Below, one piece after another: positions 45,200 through 53,286 of a DNA stretch of 53,286 bases (positions are counted from its first letter, which is position 1; each line of letters opens with the position of its first letter). The stretch lies in contig JAQGDQ010001234.1 of NCBI GenBank assembly GCA_030141605.1, positions 1-53,286 of the forward strand, given 5' to 3'. Position numbers and translations under genes: made by a program. The stretch comes from Tubiluchus corallicola (taxonomy: Eukaryota > Priapulida > Priapulimorpha > Priapulimorphida > Tubiluchidae). Below the pieces are notes generated by a model that saw only the letters and a list, made by a program, of their open reading frames with translations, did not search any database and was not told the origin of the DNA.

Positions 45200-46870
45200 T
45201 ATGTTTCCTTGCTATTACATCATTTACTTTATTACATTAAGTTATCTACAGAAGCATGCATAACTATAATCATTTTTTCATTTAAGTAAGGTGAGTGTGT
45301 TAATGACCGTATGGTCGTACACTCACCTCGCACTACTCAAATTATTACATCATTTACTTCATCCTTATTTACATTAAGTTTTCTACAGAAGCATGCATAA
45401 CTATAATCATGTTTTCATTTAAGTAAGGTGAGTGTGTTAATGACCGTGTGGTCGTACACTCACCTCGCACTACTCAAATTATTACATCATTTACTTCATC
45501 CTTATTTACATTAAGTTATCTACAGAAGCATGCATAACTATAATCATGTTTTCATTTAAGTAAGGTGAGTGTGTTAATGACCGTATGGTCGTACACTCAC
45601 CTCGCACTACTCAAATTATTACATCATTTACTTCATCCTTATTTACATTGAGTTATCTACAGAAGCATGCATAACTATAATCATTATTTCATTTAAGTAA
45701 GGTGAGTGTATTAATGACCGTATGGTCGTACACTCACCTCGCACTACTCAAATTATTACATCATTTACTTCATCCTTATTTACATTAAGTTATCTACAGA
45801 AGCATGCATAACTATAATCATTTTTTCGTTTAAGTAAGGTGAGTGTGTTAATGACCGTATGGTCGTACACTCACCTCGCACTACTCAAATTATTACATCA
45901 TTTACTTCATCCTTATTTACATTAAGTTATCTACAGAAGCATGCATAACTATAATCATTTTTTCGTTTAAGTAAGGTGAGTGTGTTAATGACCGTATGGT
46001 CGTGCACTCACCTCGCACTACTCAAATTATTACATCATTTACTTCATTCTTATTTACATTAAGTTATCTACAGAAGCATGCATAATTATAATCATTTTTT
46101 CATTTAAGTAAGGTGAGTGTGTTAATGACCGTATGGTCGTACACTCACCTCGCACTACTCAAATTATTACATCATTTACTTTATTACATCAATTACATTA
46201 AGTTATCTACAGAAGCATGCATAACTATAATCATGTTTTCATTTAAGTAAGGTGAGTGTGTTAATGACCGTATGGTCGTACACTCACCTCGCACTACTCA
46301 AATTATTACATCATTTACTTCATCCTTATTTACATTGAGTTATCTACAGAAGCATGCATAACTATAATCATTATTTCATTTAAGTAAGGTGAGTGTATTA
46401 ATGACCGTATGGTCGTACACTCACCTCGCACTACTCAAATTATTACATCATTTACTTCATCCTTATTTACATTAAGTTATCTACAGAAGCATGCATAATT
46501 ATAATCATTTTTTCATTTAAGTAAGGTGAGTGTGTTAATGACCGTATGGTCGTACACTCACCTCGCACTACTCAAATTATTACATCATTTACTTCATCCT
46601 TATTTAGATTAAGTTATCTACAGAAGCATGCATAACTATAATCATTTTTTCATTAAGTAACGTGAGCGTGTTAATGACCGTATGGTCGTGCACTCACCTC
46701 GCACTACTCAAATTATTACATCATTTACTTCATTCTTATTTAGATTAAGTTATCTACAGAAGCATGCATAACTATAATCATTTTTTCATTAAGTAAGGTG
46801 AGTGTGTTAATGACCGTATGGTCGTACACTCACCTCGCACTACTCAAATTATTACATCATTTACATCACC
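45200..46870. repeat. 137-bp array of hairpin-bearing units, 12 copies
   Basis: Each unit has a perfect 10-bp inverted repeat, AGGTGAGTGT and ACACTCACCT, around a loop holding GACC-GTAT-GGTC (first copy 45289-45328, last near 46796; spacing 11 x 137 bp). It also carries ACAGAAGCATGCATAACTAT. Both arms of the hairpin spell AGGTGAGT, the 5' splice donor consensus, one on each strand. Units differ at only a few positions. No frame or promoter is evident. Confidence 0.95.
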
Positions 46871-47471
46871 CTTATTTATATTAAATATATTATTAATTAT
46901 ATTATTTATTTATATTATTTATATATGAAAATAAATTCATAGTTCTAGTAAATAAGGTTTCCACGATTTCCCTCGCCCGAGATCGTCTCTGTGATGTGTT
47001 ACACAATGGACACATGCATTACTGGCATGAAAACAGTTAAGGACTGTCCGATTAGGCGCCATGTCCTGAGCAAGTTCATTCAATTCACTAACAAGTCAAT
47101 TAGGAAAATAACAACTGGAGAACTACAGGATGTAGGGGATTTTTTTATACAAGCAGAAAATTATATACTTACGTTTTATTGCCATTGACAAATAAAGAAT
47201 ATCTTTGTCCGGTACAGCTAGTAGTTTTGCCTTTTACAAAAACTAGTTTGTCAACTTACCTCAGTCTTTCTCATTATCAACAACGAAATCATTTGTGGAT
47301 CACGTGACAGGCTCTCAGACAAGGTCAAAATAATGATGCAGGGCTAAATCTGCTGAGAAAAAACACATTGGTTAATGTAGAAATAATAGCCTACAGTCAT
47401 TATTAGTTTATCTTTTCTAACTACGCTGACACAATAGCGTTATTCAAAATGCGCATTTAACGGGCTATGTA
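46871..47471. other. Intron 2 sequence, no gene recognised
   Basis: Starts with an AT-rich TATATTATTAATTATATTAT stretch. The 65-codon frame at 46991-47188 has balanced composition but no recognised domain and no splice evidence. Confidence 0.4.
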
Positions 47472-47920
47472 GAGTATTTACTGTTATCACTTAAACTTAG
47501 AAAAATATAACAAAGAAATTTGCAAAGAACTGCCTGTAAACTGTAAAGCATAAATTTAAGATATTTTAGCTCTGAGTAGAAAATTTCAGGCATGGTGGTT
47601 GCCGCCATTCACTTGAAAATCATGAGGTAATTGGGAGACTTCGTGACTTTCCGTAAGCGCGCAGAGCTTAAACTAATTCAAACTTCTCCAGCTTACCTAA
47701 TGTTCAAGCAAAAATATTGCAAAATGAAACTATCTATTTTTTATAGAAACATTTGTAAAAACTTATTATACTTTTGGTGAAGATTGACAGCGCGATACTT
47801 TTCTTCAAGGTGAAATACTAATTACACGAGGCGCTTTCACTTTATTGTAAAATCCTTATAACATTTTTCGCGAATTTTTAAATAAGCCTAACACCCTAGA
47901 AGGCTTGACTTTTCCTTTAG
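47472..47920 (-). mobile_element. Family C MITE, nearly complete
   Basis: From TTTACTGTTATCACTTAAAC through GCATGGTGGTTGCCGCCATT and AAAAACTTATTATACTTTTG to CTAGAAGGCTTGACTTTTCC and TTTAG. The outer right end (reverse) CTAAAGGAAAAGTC matches the terminus of the opposite end in other copies. The 72-bp terminal duplication is absent here, and part of the element middle (the GACGTCATTGG block) is deleted. Confidence 0.75.
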
Positions 47921-48327
47921 ATAGATATAATTTTTTTTAGAAATATTTATAATTATGATTATAGATGCGTTTTTATTGCTGTTGTTTGTTGTGATTATTA
48001 AAAACGCCGTTCAGCTCTGGAATTCACTGTCAGTCGAATTGAAATGTGTTAAAAGATTAACCTGCATTTAAAACCAAAACACAAGCTTTAAAGATGTCAA
48101 GATTTAAACTTACCAATTTGACAACTTACACACTAACGCAGAATTCATTAACCCCAGGCCGTAGTAAACGAGTTAATTTTGAAGATAGTCAGTTTGTAAA
48201 TATGTGAAATATGTAAAGTTTAAGTTTAAAGTTTTGTTTTTGCACTGAAGCATTTGCCTCCGAAAGTATATTTTTTGAACTTTTATTTTGAATTAGTATC
48301 TTAATATTTTGTTATGATTCTCAGTGT
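47921..48327. other. Intron 2 sequence, no gene recognised
   Basis: No feature identified. Confidence 0.5.
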
Positions 48328-48730
<403 letters not shown>

Positions 48731-49064
48731 AACAAGCCAGTTGTCTCTCTGGAGAAATTTCGAAGATTTCACTAAATGTAACTAGATGACACGAGACGTT
48801 TTACTTGTCTTAAAAGTGTAAATGCACTTGACACGATTGTCGGTCGTATATTTTTCTATGTCTACTTCTCGAGTGCATGAGTCACGTATTCAAAGCATGA
48901 TGATGGATGCGATTGTGCCATGGTTGTTAGGAAAATAAGGCAGTAATGTAGAAAGTGTGTCATCTCAATTGAGCTGACTAGAACGTTAGACGTGTCAATG
49001 GCTTGATTGATTGAATGTAGAAAGCAGAAAAACGTTTCGGTTTGAATTCATTAACGACGCGGCT
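48731..49064. other. Intron 2 sequence, no gene recognised
   Basis: No feature identified. Confidence 0.5.
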
Positions 49065-49310
49065 GTTAATGTATACGTTAATGATAAAGTGATACTGAGA
49101 CGGCGTATTGACTTTGTTGGGTGTATTGTTAAGCTGCGTTCACATCCGACCGTGGGACTGCGTTAGATGGCAATATTTGATGTATACGTAATGATAAAGT
49201 GATACTGAGACGGCCTATTGACTTGGTTGGGTGTATTGTTAAGCTGCGTTCACATTTATCGTCACATCCGACCGTGGGACTGCGTTAGAAGGCAATATTT
49301 GAGCTGCAAC
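49065..49310. repeat. Tandem duplication of about 115 bp
   Basis: Two copies of TAATGATAAAGTGATACTGA, GTTGGGTGTATTGTTAAGCT and CCGACCGTGGGACTGCGTTA. The second has a small internal duplication of the CACATCC segment. Confidence 0.9.
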
Positions 49311-50077
49311 TGCTACGATTACGTCTTAAAATTCTTTTTGAACTCGTGATAAACACTCCCAGTTGATTTCCCAATCATTTTAATGTTTCGAAGAATTATC
49401 TAAATGCAAAAATTACGTTTTTCTTGTTATAAAGGTGCGTTCAAATTCACGCGACAGAAGCGGTACAGACTGACAAATATAACACATGTATTTGTATGAC
49501 ATGAAATATCCATCTAATATTCAGTAAGTTAGACGTAAAGCACAAGAAAACACTCTTCATAAAATATTAAAGCTTAAAAGTTTGTATCACGTGCTGTGTT
49601 ATTGCATACACAGCTTGCGTTAACAGTAACGCTGTATAAAGATTGAAAATTTAAACTCCCTCGGTGACCGTTAGGGAACTGCCATTTCGATGGTACCGTT
49701 ACCGTTACCGTTTCCCCTGCCACTGCCCGTATTGATCAGTGTGATTCGCGGAGAATTTCAGTCGATTTCGTAATTTTTAAAATATCATTTTTCCTCCAGC
49801 GCCAAATCGCTAAATCTAGTTTTCTTGTTTGGCGTGTAAATAACCAAACAATCAACTAGGTGATTACAGTAACTGGCCAACCAAACACTAAATTAACCAC
49901 AAAACGCCAGCAGTAATGAATTACAGTAACTGTCGCGCCTCGCCACACTTTATTGACTGAGCATTTCCTGATAGATGGGAAAAAATAATCCTACCACTCA
50001 ATTTAAGTTTATTGCACAGGGCCAGGAGCGCAAAACTGTTATTTCTTGTTCTGAGTCTTCTCTTCTTTGGTTTCTTC
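49311..50077. other. Intron 2 sequence, no gene recognised
   Basis: Includes a short GTTACCGTTACCGTT hexamer repeat near 49693-49710. No gene recognised. Confidence 0.5.
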
Positions 50078-50392
<315 letters not shown>

Positions 50393-50767
50393 TAAATTTG
50401 CATTTTAATATAATATATATATATCCGAAGTAGAACAATTCAATAATAAAATAATGTAATAAAATAGAGGTTTTATTAATAAAGATATTAATTAATATAT
50501 ATGTGTGTTAATATATGTGTGTTAATATAGTATATACAATGCAAATATATATATAATTCAAAAACATATACGTATACATAAATACTATATAAATATTTTA
50601 TATAGTCTATGAAAACCAGTCCAGGTCACGTGACCTAATATAAGCGTATAAAACCCGGATGGTCGGCATTACCCCCGCCACGCCCCAATGTACGATCTAC
50701 AGATTTTAGCTAGTCCTGTGTAGTATGCAAGTGTAAACTCACCACAATTTCACTTTCTCTGTTTCAG
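50393..50767 (+). other. End of intron 2 and exon 3 acceptor
   Basis: An AT-rich stretch (50400-50620) with TGTGTGTTAATATA repeats is followed by more balanced sequence. The acceptor TTTCACTTTCTCTGTTTCAG (50748-50767) has a good pyrimidine tract and defines the start of exon 3. Confidence 0.7.
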
Positions 50768-50904
50768 GAGCACAGCCACAAATCATATCGTCCGTTATGC
50801 GTGCTGACGTTCAGGTGGAACTACTGGCTGGATGGATTGAATCCACGTGGATATCATTTAGTTAATGTGGTACTGCATGGATTCGTCTGTTTGTTACTAT
50901 ACAG
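50768..50904 (+). CDS. TMTC3-like gene, exon 3
   Basis: A 137-nt exon between CTCTGTTTCAG and CTATACAG|GTTGGT, read in phase 0 from exon 2 and leaving two bases for exon 4. It encodes H-S-H-K-S-Y-R-P-L, the most conserved luminal loop motif of the TMTC family, then V-L-T-F-R-W-N-Y and L-N-P-R-G-Y-H-L. A hydrophobic helix ([15 protein letters not shown]) follows. As the length is not a multiple of three, skipping it would break the reading frame. The donor GTTGGT is weaker than the GTGAGT and GTACGT donors of the neighbouring exons. Confidence 0.92.
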
Positions 50905-51189
50905 GTTGGTTTTTTATATTAAACAAAAATGCTTCAAACGACAAGAAATATTGATTTACATGTGCATTTTGTAGTGTTGCATGAAATGTTTTGCGTTGAA
51001 TTATTTACCCCAAACAAGCCGTCCAGCATACAAAATGAAGGCTGATTTGTGTTGAACGAGTAATTTTGCATCACATGTTCATTTAAGTTATGCCAAGACT
51101 CTAATGACAAAAGCAAAATTTAATAAATCCACTTATTTGTCACGTTTTTCTCTGTTTTGTTACTCTCTCACTGTGTGTGTGTATGTGTG

Positions 51190-51288
51190 TGTGTGTCTCT
51201 TTTTCTCTCTCTCTTTTTCTCTCTCTCTCTCTCTTTCTCGCTCTCTTTCTCAGTCTCTCTTTCTCTCTCTCTCTCTCTCCCTCTCTCT

Positions 51289-51368
<80 letters not shown>
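51190..51368. repeat. (CT)n tract downstream of exon 3
   Basis: Follows a TGTGTGTG run (51173-51197). CT-rich for about 180 bp in the sense strand, starting some 285 bp after exon 3, within intron 3. Confidence 0.97.
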
Positions 51369-51606
51369 ATTGCCTTTTTTCTTGCTATGGATACGTTCTT
51401 TCGCGTAATTTTTCTAATGAATTCTTCATTGCACTTTTTCTCGCAAGAACGTTCCTGAAATAGCGTGTGATGTTTGCTTTCCAATAAGCAGCAACTTTCA
51501 TCTCTCACCTGCTGTCTAGGTGATGCTAAAATGTGTGATAATAAATAATTTACGCTCAGACGAAGACGCCACCGACTGTGCTTTTCTTGGATAATTAATA
51601 GCGCAA

Positions 51607-51707
51607 GGTCGCCCTGAGGGGGGAATTCTGGGGCCTTTCTTGTTTGCGTTAATTGTAACGCTGGTTATTAAACACGGCAAATCTGTCAATTATGAAAAGG
51701 AACATTA
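51607..51707 (+). pseudogene. Reverse transcriptase motif B relic in intron 3
   Basis: Translates as G-R-P-E-G-G-I-L-G-P-F-L-F-A-L, matching the LINE block G-x-P-Q-G-x-I-L-G-P-x-L-F. A further Y-E-K-E-H stretch shows no clear match. No catalytic Asp block is found downstream, so this is a small fragment of a dead element. Confidence 0.55.
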
Positions 51708-51880
51708 ACAAGTATTAGAATTTTAATGAATTTAGATTCTAATGCTTAATTTTTTAGACTAATTGATGTGTTAATTAATTAATTGATCGATTATTAAAAG
51801 TTTGTTGTAAAACCGAACTGCATATAACCTGATTAATGCAGTGACCATGCAATTAAAACATTTTCTACTTTTTTGTTTAG

Positions 51881-51962
51881 GTTGTGTAAAAATTTTCTGT
51901 GTAATTTAGCCAGTCTGGCAGCAGCAATACTTTTTGCGGTCCACCCTGTACACACGGAAGCG
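51881..51962 (+). CDS. TMTC3-like gene, exon 4 (gene continues beyond window)
   Basis: An 82-nt exon from TTTTGTTTAG|G to ACGGAAGCG|GTGAGT. Its first base completes the Arg codon split across intron 3, and it ends in phase 0. It encodes L-C-K-N-F-L-C-N, then A-S-L-A-A-A-I-L-F-A-V-H-P-V-H-T-E-A. The hydrophobic segment followed by FAVHPVHTEA is a strong TMTC signature. Together the four exons give 187 codons. Remaining membrane segments and the C-terminal TPR repeats must lie to the right of the window. Confidence 0.92.
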
Positions 51963-52267
51963 GTGAGTTAACTGTCATTCTTTGTACTTTTCAAACTAAA
52001 TTCAGAAGTTAAATACCTTTTCACCATACAGAAATTTGGCATGATATTGCAGTAACGTTAAAACACACTTAAGAAACTAAATTACAACATTAATTATTGA
52101 TCGTTAATTGCTAATTAGTAAATTCAATATTTACATGTTTAAAGGCTGAAACTATGGGATCAATGCTCAACAAAATTAATGTATGTACTGTGTATAGTTT
52201 AGTACCCTTACTCTCCATTTCGAGCTCTCAATTGCCATATGAGCACAAATAAAAATATTTTTAAATA
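51963..52267. other. Start of intron 4, no feature
   Basis: Follows the GTGAGT donor of exon 4. Nothing recognised apart from AT-rich sequence and a short AAATAAATAAATAA run at the border of the family B element. Confidence 0.5.
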
Positions 52268-52813
52268 AAAATAAATAAATAATAATTAGACTCAATCTCA
52301 TTTTAATTTACTGTCCAAAATATACATTTTCTTGCCTATAAAAGTTAGCAATTGTTTCTTATATTTGAATAATTAGCTTAGAAAGTTAGTTAAGGGCAAC
52401 CGAACACAGCCATTGCTTACGTCACAAACTAACAGTGGTTTGTGCAATGGTAGGCATCTGCCTGCGCGCCAAGCCCGTTTGCGTAAACGAAGATTGCTAT
52501 AAGACACTGGTGTGACGTTTCAAAAATGGGCTGTACGTCGCACTGACGTCACGGACGAATCGTTCCGTTCATGATAATGCTTATCACGGTGCAGCGTCTA
52601 CTTGTTGGGAAAGCGTATGTGACGAAAAGGTGCCTTTGCCAGTGTTAGTGGATTCACTAAGCCGCGCGTAGCTTTGAAAGTTTAACAAAATTTAACTATC
52701 CGAGGAAACTATTATTTAATCTAAGCTTTGATTTTAAAAAAACTATTCTAGTTTTCAATATTTCAGAGCATTCTTTATTTTGAATAATGCCAACACAATC
52801 GCTTGGTTTTCCT
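52268..52813 (-). mobile_element. Family B MITE (piggyBac-like), copy 3
   Basis: Reverse copy of 32874-33378. It ends in GGTTTTCCT followed by TTAA at 52814-52817. The left end is clipped by about 20 bp. It contains a perfect TGACGTCA at 52544-52551. Confidence 0.8.
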
Positions 52814-52817
52814 TTAA

Positions 52818-53274
52818 CCCTTTCATACCCGTTGTATCCCGTGGGGTACGAGAATATTTTCTGCCTTTAAAATTAACAAAATTTTAAAACTGACAGTTAT
52901 TTGATCTGTTAACAGTTATTTTGATTTAAGCCAATAACAATAGACTAAAAATGGTGATAAAATGGCAAACTAGAAAATCTACATAGCATAAAAACTGTGC
53001 AAGGTACAGTACTTTAGAGACGACTTTGTACAGATCAGCATAGCATGCATACTAAATGTCTTAAATACTTTAAAAAATTATCAACAGTTGCAAAATGAAG
53101 CACATTTTATGCTTCCATTGAATCCCAATGTATCCCGTGGGATACAGGCTATATTTAGCACGCGGGTACAGGTAGAAAAAAATAATTATTATGTGTAAAC
53201 AAGATGGACATACTGAACAAAAGTACTAAATCAAAAAAAAATTCTTATTAAAAAAAAATTTGGGACTGAAAGGG
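52818..53274. mobile_element. Family D MITE, TTAA-flanked piggyBac-like element
   Basis: 457 bp between TTAA at 52814-52817 and TTAA at 53275-53278. Terminal inverted repeats are CCCTTTCATACCC and (reverse of right end) CCCTTTCAGTCCC. CCC-starting ends beside TTAA fit piggyBac-type elements. The interior holds two similar palindromic motifs, GTATCCCGTGGGGTAC and GTATCCCGTGGGATAC. There is no coding frame. The left TTAA is shared with the family B copy. Confidence 0.75.
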
Positions 53275-53286
53275 TTAACTATTTTC

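Overview
This is a eukaryotic, animal-type window: AT-rich, with spliced coding exons separated by very long introns, and dominated by decayed transposons, satellite-like tandem arrays and microsatellites. Nothing bacterial or viral is visible. The only protein gene I can support is the 5' part of a TMTC-family gene on the + strand, closest to TMTC3 (an ER transmembrane and TPR-containing O-mannosyltransferase). The 5S rRNA-like heads of a SINE family look protostome or lophotrochozoan to me from memory of 5S sequences. That points to a marine invertebrate such as a mollusc or annelid, but the taxon is not established.

Gene layout: a candidate promoter and first exon (about 7985-8849), exon 2 (35990-36268), exon 3 (50768-50904) and exon 4 (51881-51962). 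The gene runs on past the right edge. All junctions are GT-AG, the phases agree, and the four pieces join into 187 codons. Introns are about 27.1 kb, 14.5 kb and 1.0 kb. Exon 2 holds the first membrane segment and the luminal Asp-Asp motif. Exons 3 and 4 hold the SHKSYRPL and FAVHPVHTEA signatures.

The introns are packed with repeats. These include four families of short non-autonomous DNA transposons (called A to D here). B and D are TTAA-flanked, piggyBac-like elements that share one TTAA at 52814-52817. There are three copies of a 5S-rRNA-headed SINE, a retroposon with an (ATG)n tail (two copies), and at least seven dead fragments of non-LTR retrotransposons. Tandem arrays have periods of 23, 29, 32, 34, 48, 57, 61, 66, 72, 76, 112, 114 and 137 bp, and there are long (CT)n, (GA)n and trinucleotide tracts.

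Most worth a second look: (1) the 29-bp array whose last unit supplies the exon 2 splice acceptor, and which abuts an end fragment of transposon family C; (2) a foldback made of two family C elements whose ends carry unequal numbers of a 72-bp repeat; (3) a 12-copy, 137-bp array in which every unit carries a 10-bp-stem hairpin with splice-donor consensus on both strands; (4) the 5S-derived SINE family; (5) CU-rich tracts on both sides of the frame-breaking exon 3. Long open frames elsewhere are by-products of low-complexity or tandem DNA.
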